A DNA stretch of 64,000 bases from Bacteroidales bacterium (GTDB lineage: Bacteria > Bacteroidota > Bacteroidia > Bacteroidales > JAFGUD01): assembly GCA_016938685.1 (NCBI GenBank), contig JAFGUD010000084.1:1-64000 (forward strand), in the 5' to 3' direction. The position numbers and the translations under genes are program-made. Positions 44,256-53,700 of this stretch are shown here, piece after piece. A model generated the notes under the pieces. It saw only the letters and a list, made by a program, of their open reading frames with translations, had not been told where the DNA came from and made no database searches. How positions within the stretch are numbered: the stretch's first letter is position 1; each line of letters starts with the position of its first letter.

Positions 44256-44543
44256 TTAGTTACCTGTAACAATAGTTTCAAAAGTCCAGATAAGACCTAA
44301 AACGTTTCCTTGTTTTTGGTCAACAGTAGAAATTTTTGAAATTCCACCGTTTTTTGCAGCAGTTTGAATACTTGCATCTTGATCTAAGGCAAGAAAACCT
44401 AGATAAACAGTTGCTTTAGAGGTTCCAACTTTACTACCAACAGGGTTACTTGTAGCAGTAACAGGTACAACGATAGAGCAAGAAGACAATAACATAAGAC
44501 CAGCAACAGCTAATCCTAATAAAGAGTTTCTTAATTTTTTCAT
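44256..44543 (-). CDS. TRL-like lipoprotein (copy 2)
   Basis: The 95-residue protein has a lipobox (LMLLSSC near 22) and the body of the TRL-like family: TSKATVYLGFLALDQDASIQTAAKNGGISKISTVDQ-GNVLGLIW. It is about 90% identical to its tandem neighbour, differing at only a handful of positions (for example VTATSN vs VAATGN, GFLAL vs GILAF). The family is named for a tRNA-associated locus and its function is poorly known. It is co-transcribed with the first copy from the promoter at 44.9 kb. Confidence 0.85.
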   Translation of the reverse strand: MKKLRNSLLGLAVAGLMLLSSCSIVVPVTATSNPVGSKVGTSKATVYLGFLALDQDASIQTAAKNGGISKISTVDQKQGNVLGLIWTFETIVTGN

Positions 44544-44581
44544 AATAGTTAAGTTTAAAAAATTGTAATTTAGTTTTGTTA

Positions 44582-44869
44582 TTATTCTCCTGTAACAATA
44601 GTTTCGTAAGTCCAGATAAGACCTAAAACGTTGCCTTGCTTTTGGTCAACAGTAGAAATTTTAGAAATTCCACCATTTTTAGCAGCAGTTTGAATACTAG
44701 CATCTTGGTCGAAAGCAAGAATACCTAAATAAACAGTTGCTTTAGAGGTTCCAACTTTATTACCCATAGGGTTACCTGTTGCAGCAACAGGAACAACGAT
44801 TGAACAAGAAGACAATAACATAAGACCGGCAACAGCTAGTCCTAATAAAGAGTTTCTTAATTTTTTCAT
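44582..44869 (-). CDS. TRL-like lipoprotein (copy 1)
   Basis: The 95-residue near-identical tandem twin of the downstream gene, with the same lipobox and TRL-like body. It lies first after the promoter. The very high identity implies a recent duplication or gene conversion, and the 38-base spacing suggests both are read from one message. Confidence 0.85.
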   Translation of the reverse strand: MKKLRNSLLGLAVAGLMLLSSCSIVVPVAATGNPMGNKVGTSKATVYLGILAFDQDASIQTAAKNGGISKISTVDQKQGNVLGLIWTYETIVTGE

Positions 44870-44898
44870 AATTAATTATTTTATAAATTTTTTCGGCT

Positions 44899-44929
44899 CA
44901 AATATATAAACTAAAAAACAATATCCAAA
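44899..44929 (-). promoter_or_regulatory. Promoter of the TRL-like gene pair
   Basis: On the minus strand TTTG (44926-44929) and TATATTTG (44899-44906) are separated by exactly 19 bases, one of the best promoter matches in the window. Confidence 0.72.
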
Positions 44930-44985
44930 ACCATTAGTCAAAAAATTATTAGTTAAATTGTAATACTTTGGAAATAAGTTTTATT

Positions 44986-46404
44986 CTAATATCTGTAGTG
45001 TTCTGGTTTATATGGTCCGTTAACTTCGACTCCGATATATTTTGCTTGTTCTTCGGACAATTTTGTAAGTTTTACTCCTAGATGTTCTAAGTGTAATCTG
45101 GCTACTTCTTCGTCTAATTCTTTTGAAAGTCTGTAAACTCCTAATGCGTAGTCTTTTGTCCAAAGGTCAATTTGAGCGAGAGTTTGATTTGTAAATGAGT
45201 TGCTCATTACAAAAGATGGGTGACCAGTTGCTGTTCCAAGGTTGACCAATCTTCCGTCTGCTAACAAAATAATTGAATGTCCATCGGGAAAAACGTACTG
45301 ATCAACCTGAGGTTTAATGTTGATATGTTTAATTCCCGGATATTTTTTCAATTTATCAACTTGAATTTCATTGTCAAAATGACCGATATTACAAACGATT
45401 GATTTATCTTTCATTTTTGCCATGTGATCTATCGTGATAATATCTTTGTTGCCTGTTGTTGTAACATAAATGTCGGTTTTGTCTATAACATCTTCAATTC
45501 TTTTTACGTCAAAACCTTCCATTGATGCTTGTAATGCACAAATTGGGTCTATCTCTGTAACAGTAACTTTTGCTCCAAATCCACGCATTGATTGTGCAGA
45601 ACCTTTTCCAACATCACCATAACCGCAAACCAAGATTGATTTTCCGGCAATCATAATATCTGTTGCTCTTTTTATTCCATCTGCTAAAGATTCTCTACAG
45701 CCATAAGTGTTGTCAAATTTTGATTTGGTAACAGAATCGTTAACATTGATTGCAGGAAATAATAATTTTCCTTCTTCTAACATTTGATATAAACGATGAA
45801 CTCCGGTTGTTGTTTCTTCAGACACACCTTTGATTTTCTCAGCAAAACGATGCCATTTTTTGTTATCTTCTTTAAGTATTTTTTTCAAAATTGCAAAAAG
45901 TTCAATTTCGTCTTCTGCTTCTGTTTTTTTGTCTAAAATAGAAGGATTTTTTTCAGCTTCTACCCCTAAATGTACCATTAGTGTTGCATCTCCACCATCG
46001 TCAACAATTAAATCGGGTCCGTTTCCATCAGGGAATGATAAAGCTTGATTTGTTGCCCACCAATATTCTTCAAGAGTTTCACCTTTCCAAGCAAAAACAG
46101 GAATTCCTTTTGCAGCTATTGCAGCAGCAGCATGGTCTTGTGTCGAATAAATATTGCAACTAGCCCATCTAACGTCAGCACCAAGTTCAATAAGCGTTTC
46201 TATTAAAACAGCTGTTTGAATTGTCATGTGAAGAGAACCAGAGATTTTTGCTCCTTTTAATGGTTTTTCTGCTCCGTACTTTTTTCTTAAAGATACAAGA
46301 CCTGGCATTTCTGCTTCGGCAAGTTCTATCTCTTTTCTACCCCATTCTGCTAATGAAATATCTTTTACCAAATATGGTAGATTATTGTTCATTTGAATAT
46401 TCAT
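44986..46404 (-). CDS. ahcY: Adenosylhomocysteinase (S-adenosylhomocysteine hydrolase)
   Basis: The 472-residue NAD-dependent enzyme splits S-adenosylhomocysteine into adenosine and homocysteine, renewing the methyl cycle. Features are [47 protein letters not shown], the active-site [12 protein letters not shown], the NAD site [19 protein letters not shown], and the C-terminal [11 protein letters not shown] and PYKPEHYRY tail that closes the cofactor site. The 41-residue insert ([17 protein letters not shown]) marks the longer bacterial group. It is separated from the upstream coiled-coil gene by only ten bases. Confidence 0.97.
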   Translation of the reverse strand: MNIQMNNNLPYLVKDISLAEWGRKEIELAEAEMPGLVSLRKKYGAEKPLKGAKISGSLHMTIQTAVLIETLIELGADVRWASCNIYSTQDHAAAAIAAKGIPVFAWKGETLEEYWWATNQALSFPDGNGPDLIVDDGGDATLMVHLGVEAEKNPSILDKKTEAEDEIELFAILKKILKEDNKKWHRFAEKIKGVSEETTTGVHRLYQMLEEGKLLFPAINVNDSVTKSKFDNTYGCRESLADGIKRATDIMIAGKSILVCGYGDVGKGSAQSMRGFGAKVTVTEIDPICALQASMEGFDVKRIEDVIDKTDIYVTTTGNKDIITIDHMAKMKDKSIVCNIGHFDNEIQVDKLKKYPGIKHINIKPQVDQYVFPDGHSIILLADGRLVNLGTATGHPSFVMSNSFTNQTLAQIDLWTKDYALGVYRLSKELDEEVARLHLEHLGVKLTKLSEEQAKYIGVEVNGPYKPEHYRY

Positions 46405-46414
46405 AATTATTTGT

Positions 46415-47305
46415 TTATTTTAAAGTTATTGTTTTGTCTCCGATTTGTCTTCCATCTACAAAAATAAAAACAGTATAATCACCTTCGGGTAAGTCTTCTG
46501 TGTTTATGTCATAAAAAAGACATATATCTTGTGCAGATCCATCGTATTCCAATGTTCTTACAGATGAATAAGCTATTGATTCTCCCTGAAAGTTGAAAAA
46601 ACCGGAGTTGTCGTTTCTGAGTACTTCTCCGCTTCCGGGTTTGGTAACTCTAATATATATGTTTTTTCTGCCTGTAGTTGCTACTTTGTTTTCAGACATC
46701 ATAAAACAAATTTGAAATTTTTCTGCTTTCTTTATTCTGTCTGTTGTTTTTCCTCTTTGATTTAAGGCGACAAAACTTGTATTATACGCAGTAAGTTCTT
46801 TTGCAACATTGACTGTTTCTTGTAAACTGTCTTTTTGTTCTGTTAGTTGTTCATTAATATCAACAACCTGAGTATAATTGTGTTTAATTTCAGTGTTTTC
46901 CGCAATCAAAATTTTGTTTTCCTGATAAAGAGAGTCTATTTGGCGGACATAACTTTTCATTATTTTTTTCAAGGTTTCAACTTCTGTTTTAAGTTGATTA
47001 ATTCTTGCGTAATCGTTAGACTTTACTTTGGAAATTTCTTCCATTAATTCTTTAATTTTTTGTTGCTGATTACCAAGACTGTCGTTTAGAGACTCATTGT
47101 TTGTATACAATTCGTTGTATGTAAGGTAGAGTTCTGAAAGTTCGCTATTAAGAGAATCTTTTTGGAAACTTGTTTCTTCTATTTCTGCAATAAGAGCATT
47201 ATTTTCTTTTCCGGTTGTTATTTTATCATAAACAAGCCAAGCAATTACTGCCGAAAGTAAAATTATTGTAATTTTGTAGCCTAAATTTGACTGTTTTTTT
47301 GTCAT
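46415..47305 (-). CDS. Coiled-coil membrane protein of unknown function
   Basis: The 296-residue protein has an N-terminal membrane helix (about 10-26: [17 protein letters not shown]), ~150 residues of coiled coil (about 35-180), and a C-terminal beta domain ([30 protein letters not shown], then [13 protein letters not shown]). The C-terminal part looks like a small immunoglobulin-like fold facing the periplasm. Such proteins are widespread in Bacteroidota with no assigned role; the layout suggests an envelope spacer or scaffold. It precedes ahcY by ten bases and probably shares its transcript, although no functional link is evident. Confidence 0.8.
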   Translation of the reverse strand: MTKKQSNLGYKITIILLSAVIAWLVYDKITTGKENNALIAEIEETSFQKDSLNSELSELYLTYNELYTNNESLNDSLGNQQQKIKELMEEISKVKSNDYARINQLKTEVETLKKIMKSYVRQIDSLYQENKILIAENTEIKHNYTQVVDINEQLTEQKDSLQETVNVAKELTAYNTSFVALNQRGKTTDRIKKAEKFQICFMMSENKVATTGRKNIYIRVTKPGSGEVLRNDNSGFFNFQGESIAYSSVRTLEYDGSAQDICLFYDINTEDLPEGDYTVFIFVDGRQIGDKTITLK

Positions 47306-47414
47306 TGTTCAAATTTTTTTGCAAATTTAGCTATTATATAGTTTAATTCGTAATTTTTATGTTATAAAAAATCAAAAATTTCTAATAATTGTGTTTAAAT
47401 CTAAATCTCACAAA

Positions 47415-48224
47415 ATGTTCAAGACTTTTTTAAAAATTTTCGTTTTCGTTTTTTTTACATTAAATATCTCTTGTAATAATGAAGATGAAGTCAAACATTC
47501 TTCTGATATAATGAGTAAGAAAGAGTTTATTAGTATTTTAATCGATATTAATAAAACAGATGCATTGCTAACAAAAGAATCTTTGTTTGATAATAAATTA
47601 TCTCATCCTGATTCTCTTTCGTATTATAATCAGGTTTTTAAAAAGCATGGAGTTACCCGAGAGATTTTTTATAACACTCTTCATCACTATTTGAATGATA
47701 TTAATAAATTTTTGGAAATACAGAAAATTGTTGTTGATTCTATTACGCTGAAATATAATTATTTAGATTCCATTGAAAGATTAAGTCTTCAAAACAATGA
47801 TTTATGGGCTTTGAAAAGAAATTGGGCTTTTCCTGATGATGGAGTTACAAATTCGATTCCTTTTGAAATAAAAATGCAGAATCAAGGTACATATACTTTG
47901 TCAGCAAGAATTATGTCTTATCCGGATGATTTGAGTAAAGATTTAAAAATGAAAATAAACGCAAATTATTCAGATGGAACATTTGATCAGAAAGAGGTAA
48001 AGATACTTTTGAAGAATGCTCAATGGCTTGATTATACAGCTGTTATTCAAACAAATATAAATAAAAAACTTGAAAGTGTTGACGGTGAAGTCACTTCTCA
48101 TTCAGAATCAACAACATATATGCATGTTCTGGTGCAGGAGATTATGTTGACTTATGAACCATTTGAAGATGCAATGAAACAGGATTCGACAATAGTTGAT
48201 TCTATTCAAGAGCCTCCAAAATAA
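47415..48224 (+). CDS. DUF4296 lipoprotein
   Basis: I choose ATG 47415 because it gives a lipoprotein signal (MFKTFLKIFVFVFFTLNISC); a GTG at 47391 adds eight residues and spoils it. The 269-residue protein has the DUF4296 region (MSKKEFISILIDINKTDALL, then LSYYNQVFKKHGVTREIFYNTLHHY), typical of small Bacteroidota lipoproteins, followed by an extra C-terminal beta region. Function unknown. Its last 23 bases overlap the end of ddl on the other strand. Confidence 0.85.
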   Translation: MFKTFLKIFVFVFFTLNISCNNEDEVKHSSDIMSKKEFISILIDINKTDALLTKESLFDNKLSHPDSLSYYNQVFKKHGVTREIFYNTLHHYLNDINKFLEIQKIVVDSITLKYNYLDSIERLSLQNNDLWALKRNWAFPDDGVTNSIPFEIKMQNQGTYTLSARIMSYPDDLSKDLKMKINANYSDGTFDQKEVKILLKNAQWLDYTAVIQTNINKKLESVDGEVTSHSESTTYMHVLVQEIMLTYEPFEDAMKQDSTIVDSIQEPPK

Positions 48225-49176
48225 GTTCGGTAAATAATTCTGTAATATTAATTTTGTCGTGTTTTATCATCTTTGGAATTATTGATTCTGATGTCATTCC
48301 GGGTATTGAATTTAATTCTAAGAAAAAGAGTTTGTTTTCTTTAACTATATAATCTACTCGAACTATACCTGTGCAGTTTAATGTTTTGTATATTTTTTCT
48401 GATAAGAATTTACATTCTTCTAAAAGTTTGTTGTCAAATCTTGCAGGAATTATTTCTTCGTTTAATGCAGAATTATATTTTGATTCATAATCAAAAAATT
48501 CGTGTTTGCTAACTATTTCGCAAGGAGTGAAAGCTTTTATCGTGTTCTTTGTTTTAACAACTCCGCAAGTTATTTCTCGTCCAAGAATAAATTCTTCTAC
48601 AATTACTTCGTCTGAATGCTCAAAGGCGTTTTTTATGGCGACTGAGACTTCTTCTTTTTGCTTAATCTTATATGTTCCGAAACTTGAACCACCTTCGTTA
48701 GGTTTAATAAAAATTGGGAATCCGACTGTTGTAATAAACTTGTCTAATTGTTCTTGAAATTTTTCTTTTTTTCTTAAAACAATTGATTTTGCCATGTTTA
48801 TGTCAAAATTTCTAAGATAATTGTTGCAAAAATATTTATTGAAAGTAAGAGCGGCCGTCAGAGGATTACATGTTGTGTATGGAATGTTCATTAAATCAAA
48901 ATATGATTGCAAAATACCGTCTTCTCCCGGGTTTCCGTGAATGACTATAACAGCAACATCTATGTTAATTTTTTTTTCATCATTAATAAAACTGAAATCA
49001 TGTTTGTTGATTACTGAGTTGTTTTTTTCTTCAACCCATTTTTCTTTGCTAATAAATATGTTATAAACGTTAAATAAATTTGAGTCAATTATAGATGAAA
49101 CATATTTACCGCTTAATATTGAGATTTGATATTCAGCTGAATATCCTCCGTAAACAACAGCTATGTTTTTTTTCAT
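48202..49176 (-). CDS. ddl: D-alanine--D-alanine ligase
   Basis: The 324-residue ATP-grasp enzyme joins two D-alanines for peptidoglycan. Family segments are VVYGGYSAEYQISILSG, VIHGNPGEDGILQSYFD, FPIFIKPNEGGSSFGTYKI, VEEFILGREITCGV and FLELNSIPGMTSESIIPKM, with the metal-binding Glu and Asn in LELNSIP. The length fits. It follows the STAND/EEP/HET-C-like operon on the same strand after a five-base gap, so read-through from that operon may contribute to its expression. Confidence 0.95.
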   Translation of the reverse strand: MKKNIAVVYGGYSAEYQISILSGKYVSSIIDSNLFNVYNIFISKEKWVEEKNNSVINKHDFSFINDEKKINIDVAVIVIHGNPGEDGILQSYFDLMNIPYTTCNPLTAALTFNKYFCNNYLRNFDINMAKSIVLRKKEKFQEQLDKFITTVGFPIFIKPNEGGSSFGTYKIKQKEEVSVAIKNAFEHSDEVIVEEFILGREITCGVVKTKNTIKAFTPCEIVSKHEFFDYESKYNSALNEEIIPARFDNKLLEECKFLSEKIYKTLNCTGIVRVDYIVKENKLFFLELNSIPGMTSESIIPKMIKHDKINITELFTELILEALE

Positions 49177-49181
49177 ATTTA

Positions 49182-49814
49182 TTATTGATTGAATTTGTTT
49201 AAAATTAAAATAGAATGTTTTGTTGCAGCGTCAAAAGCTAATTCAAAAGTATTTATATTTATCGAAATATTTGAAATGTTTTTGCCCATTTTCAGACTGT
49301 CTTTTGCAATATCGTTGTGATGGGTTAGTTTTTTTTTGTGAGTTTTTATCATGTCTTTTCCCATTAAAAAATCTTTTAGATTAAATTCTCCTGTAAAAAG
49401 TTTTGGTTTCAAATAATTATTCAAAAATTCTTTATTTGATAAGGAAATAGGGAAAGGGATTATCTCTTGTATTTCGTTAATTTTATTAGTTTTTTTGCAA
49501 TATTCAACATAAAGTTCAACATAGTTAGAGTGAGCATAAAAATCGTGAACAATATGTAGAATATTACCAAGTTTGAAAATGTTTGTTTTTTTTTGTGAGA
49601 TTTTAGTTTCTAATTTATTCCAGTAAGCAATAATTTCTTCAAAATTTTTCAAAGAATCGAAATGCCAATCTGATGAAACACCAAATACATCGGTATATAT
49701 TCCATTTGCAAATAAAAAAAATGCTTTTTGAAGTTTAGAGAGTTTTATTCCTGATAAATCAAAAGCTTTTTTTGAAATTTTTATATGTATTGGTATTAGA
49801 AAAGAAAAAAACAT
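49182..49814 (-). CDS. HET-C / zinc-dependent phospholipase C-like protein, last gene of STAND-EEP operon
   Basis: The 210-residue protein has the core seen in HET-C-like and zinc-dependent phospholipase C/P1 nuclease relatives: a KLQKAFFLFANGIYTDVF helix, DWHFDSLKNFEEII and the key LGNILHIVHDFYAHSNYVELY, whose His, His, Asp and AHSN residues are the expected zinc ligands. A short C-terminal helix rich in His/Lys/Asp (THHNDIAKDS) may complete the site. It has no signal peptide. Its ATG directly follows the EEP stop codon (TAAATG), so the two are coupled. By analogy with HET-C, a gene in fungal incompatibility-type cell death, and phospholipases, I infer a membrane-damaging effector; enzymatic activity is not shown by sequence alone. 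Confidence 0.68.
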   Translation of the reverse strand: MFFSFLIPIHIKISKKAFDLSGIKLSKLQKAFFLFANGIYTDVFGVSSDWHFDSLKNFEEIIAYWNKLETKISQKKTNIFKLGNILHIVHDFYAHSNYVELYVEYCKKTNKINEIQEIIPFPISLSNKEFLNNYLKPKLFTGEFNLKDFLMGKDMIKTHKKKLTHHNDIAKDSLKMGKNISNISININTFELAFDAATKHSILILNKFNQ

Positions 49815-50798
49815 TTATTTGAATTTGAAAGTTGCTAAAACTCCATAATGATCAGATAATGGATAATTTTCACCATTTATTTCAACGATTTTTTTGTCAA
49901 AGATAACTTCAGCGTTTAAAATATCAGTTTTTTCAGCTAAATTATTTTTTATAAAAATGTGATCGTCTTTTTGCGGCGGAGTGTCCGGAAATAAATCGTT
50001 CTGAGACAGTGGGTTTTCTATATCCCAGGTAACAAATTTTTGATTAGGATATTTTAGTTCAAATGCTTCTAGAAAGTTTAAGGTTTTGAAAATTCCATAC
50101 ATTTCCGGGAAAAAACAAGGTCCACAGTTATAGTCTCCTCCTATAAATTGGATGTTTTTTGAGTCCGCAAATTCTATTATCTCTTTTATTTGATCTGATT
50201 TTAAATTTACAATGTATTTTGCGTTTTCTCCATTGAATATTCCTCTTGCTGAATTATGGGAATTAATAATGGAAATAGTTTTGTCGTCTGATATTTTAAT
50301 TTCTGCGTAAAGGTAACCTTTGTTAATAAGTAATTTTTCGTGTGGAGTAATATTTTTAAATTGTTTAAAATCGTGATTAACAATTGGGAATTTAGAAATT
50401 ATCATTAGGCCGTTGCTCATCCCAAAATCAAAAAAAAGTGCTTTTTTGTAGTAGATAGCATAAGGATACGTTTTTTCGAGTTTGTTAATAAGTGTCTTTT
50501 TGTATTTCTCGGAATATATTTCTTGTAAAAGAATAATATCAGCGTTGGTGTTAATAATTGCCTCGGGTAGTTTTTCCAACCTTTGAGGAATAAATGTTGC
50601 AGGCTCTAATAATTTTATTCCGAATAACTTCATTGATAAATAACCTACATTAAATGAAACTATTGAAATTTCATCGGCTTGACCTATTTCCTGAGGATTA
50701 CTTTCAGAGAGTTTAGCTTTAAACCCGCCAAAAACAGAAGATAAAGCCAAAAACAGTATTATTCCAACCAATACATATAACATAGTTTTTATTTTCAT
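49815..50798 (-). CDS. Membrane-anchored EEP-family phosphodiesterase, middle gene of STAND operon
   Basis: I choose the ATG at 50798 because its ATGA overlaps the stop codon of the upstream NTPase gene; an upstream in-frame start at 50822 overlaps it more. The ~327-residue protein has a membrane helix near 6-24 (MLYVLVGIILFLALSSVFGG), then an EEP fold: ISIVSFNVGYLS, ADIILLQEIYSE (catalytic Glu), NSHNSARG, FIGGDYNCGP (Asp/Asn) and LSDHYGVLATF (catalytic His). The pattern resembles bacterial sphingomyelinase/neutral-phosphodiesterase and DNase I-type members; substrate (lipid, RNA or DNA) is open. The N-terminal helix suggests a membrane-facing job. It is coupled on both sides to the NTPase and HET-C-like genes. 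Confidence 0.72.
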   Translation of the reverse strand: MKIKTMLYVLVGIILFLALSSVFGGFKAKLSESNPQEIGQADEISIVSFNVGYLSMKLFGIKLLEPATFIPQRLEKLPEAIINTNADIILLQEIYSEKYKKTLINKLEKTYPYAIYYKKALFFDFGMSNGLMIISKFPIVNHDFKQFKNITPHEKLLINKGYLYAEIKISDDKTISIINSHNSARGIFNGENAKYIVNLKSDQIKEIIEFADSKNIQFIGGDYNCGPCFFPEMYGIFKTLNFLEAFELKYPNQKFVTWDIENPLSQNDLFPDTPPQKDDHIFIKNNLAEKTDILNAEVIFDKKIVEINGENYPLSDHYGVLATFKFK

Positions 50799-53700
50799 TG
50801 TTTTTCTTTTAAATCTTCGCATTTTAATTGATTAATTATTCCATCAACTAAAACGAATATTCCTTTGTTAACGTTGTTTGTTTTAACACCATTTATGAAA
50901 ATATCTATTAATATTTTTGACTTTTCCGGATATTTAGAGAGTCCATTTGTTACAAATTCTTCGAAGTACCAGGTTAATAGACTTCCAACAGAATGCTTTA
51001 AATCATAGTTATTAATTTCTTTAATTAGTGTAGAGTCATATTTGTCAATTAGTGCCATAAAAGCAGTGTGTCTATGAAACTTCATGTTTAATAAAGAATT
51101 GATAATTGATGTTTTTATTGTGTTTTTTTGCTTCTCATCAAAAGTGGGAGTAATATAATTCTCATTGCTTGCAGGTTCTGATTTTTTTTGAACAAAGTCC
51201 AAATCTTTTAATACAATATTGAATATTTCAAAAGTATTTGTAGATGGAGGCACAAGCATAACTTGGTAAAACATGTTTTCACAAATGTAATTGTACAGCT
51301 TGAAATTTTCTTCTTTTTTGGCTTTGTTTAAGTTTTTTAGTATGAAATTTGATTCAATACCATAGTTGTATGCAATAGTACTAAGTGTGGATATAACATT
51401 TGCATCATAATTTTTTTGTTTCCCAAATCTTTCTATTGGAAATCGACCTGCATATTTCTCCAAAATCTTATCACCGGATGTTTTTGCTATTTTAATTAGT
51501 TTTCGAACATTTTCTTTTTCTTCTTCGTTGTGATAGCCAAAATAAACTAAAATGTAGAAAACAGTTAATGAAGAAATGTATATTTTAGATGGTTTTCTAG
51601 AATTACAAGTGTTTGTAAGAATATTAATAATAAAATCCTTTTCATTTTGATCTTTAATGAAAAAATCATATTTGTAAGCAATTAATTGCATTAAAAATGT
51701 GTAAACGACGCTGTTTTCGGACTCTAACAGTAATTCTAATTTGTCTTTGTTTTTGCTAAGTTTGTCTTTGCTTTTCATTAGTTGCAATAATATTAACATT
51801 TCCTGATTTTCTTTGTCGTTTTTCATCAATTCAAATAATTCTTCTAAATTGACAGGGTTTGGCATTTCTCCAATTATTGGTTTAAGAAAGGCATTTGTCA
51901 ATAAATCGGCAAATTTGGTGTCGAGTATTTTGAAAATTTTTTGGTATTTATTCCATATTGAACAGACAGATAGTTTTAAAATATTGATGATGTCTTTTAT
52001 TTCATTGTCATCTTTGTTTTTAACAGCAACGGATAAAATCAAAATCATCAAGGTTGCAATATTCATTTTTGGAATTGAGTAATTTTTTTGTTTCTTGTCC
52101 AACGAGTTTGTAATAAGATGTTTTGATAACATCTGATAATATTCTTTTTTTCTTTTATCAATATTCTTATTAAAGCTATTATTCCATAAAACAAAAAGGC
52201 TGTTTAGTGCATTGTCTCTTATTTTTGTCTTTTTTACAACAATGCTTTTTAGGTAGATTTTTTCTATTACTTTAAATCTTTTGTTTTTATCTTCTTCTGA
52301 TAGGTTGATAAAATAATCTATGAAAGGTTCTTCATTTACGATGTATGTGATTGAGTTAATAAGGAGAAATAAAATTTCTTCTATTTTTTTACTTTCTAAG
52401 ATGTTCTCAAATGATTCAGGTTTGAAAATGATTAACTCTTTAATTGTGTCTTTTAGTATTGCATTAAGTTGAATGTTTTCACGTTTTGCTGTTGTTTTTA
52501 TTATTTCAAAAAAAAGTTCACTTTCTTTATATTCTTGATTGTTAGATATAAAAACACACTCTTCTTTTGAAATGATTTTGATAAGCATTTTATGTAGTGC
52601 GAAAATGCCAATTTCGTGTTTGTTTTGTTCTGTTTGTTTTTCTATATATTCAATTATTTGAACCCCAAGTGAGGCAATATTTTTGGGTTGTTTTTTGAAA
52701 TTTATTTTTCCGAAATCATTAATAAAATAATTCATTAGAAAAATCTCAACAAATTTATCGTTGTCGAATTCGTAAAAGATTTTAGTTCCTTTTCTTTTTA
52801 TTATTACATTTGAATCTATTAAAACATTTAATACTTCTGTATATTTTTCTTTTTGTTCATTGTTTATTTCATTTGAAGCTTCAGAATTAAAAACTCTACC
52901 ATTCAAAAAAGGGTAACCATCTTTGTCTTTTAGTGCAATTGTTTCTGAAAAAACTGAAATAGATTCTTTTGATATTGAACCTCGTGTTAAAATGTCGCTT
53001 ATAAATTTTTCAATGATTTCACTTGGACTATAAAAAGTTTTAGTCTCTTTAAATGAGCTTTTGTATAGAATATCTAGCGTTAAAGGGTTTTTTATCCAGT
53101 AATTGTTGTCAAGTTTTAGTTTTGTGTTGTGTTTTTTGTTTAGAATTTCGGCAGCGTTTTGAAATTCTGTATTAGAATAATTTTTAAGAGAGATTACTTT
53201 AACTAATTTTTTCAAGTCGTATTCTATCGCTATTTCAGCCCAAGTTAAAGGTCGAAATGATGTTAGAATCTTTATTCCTGATAAATTATGTTTGTTAATG
53301 TAAGTTGTAATGTTGAAAATAGAATCAAAAATCTTTTTCCACTCGATATGTTCGTTTATGGCATCGAAAATTAAGATGAAATTTTTGTTTTCTTCTATAC
53401 AAATAATGTTAATTAATTTAAGTGTTTCAAAAAAATTAAGATTATCTGAAATTTTAGATGAAAATAAGTCTCGAAGGATTAATATAGTTTTTGTTTGATA
53501 ATTAAGGTTGGATTCTCTTTTTTCATCAATGCTTTGTTCTACTAATTCTATTGTTTTTGATTCGATGAATAATCCTTTATTTCCTTGTGATAATTTTTCA
53601 AGATACAAAAAAGATAGAAGTGTTGATTTTCCAACTCCTGCTTCTCCTGTTAGAACTAGCAAGTTCTGATTAGATAAAATATACTGATTGATGTTTGTCT

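Noticed and set aside
41114-44869. Lipoprotein island as a second defence locus
   Set aside because: The proteins are envelope-directed, without nuclease, NTPase or toxin-like motifs; a structural or envelope role is more likely.
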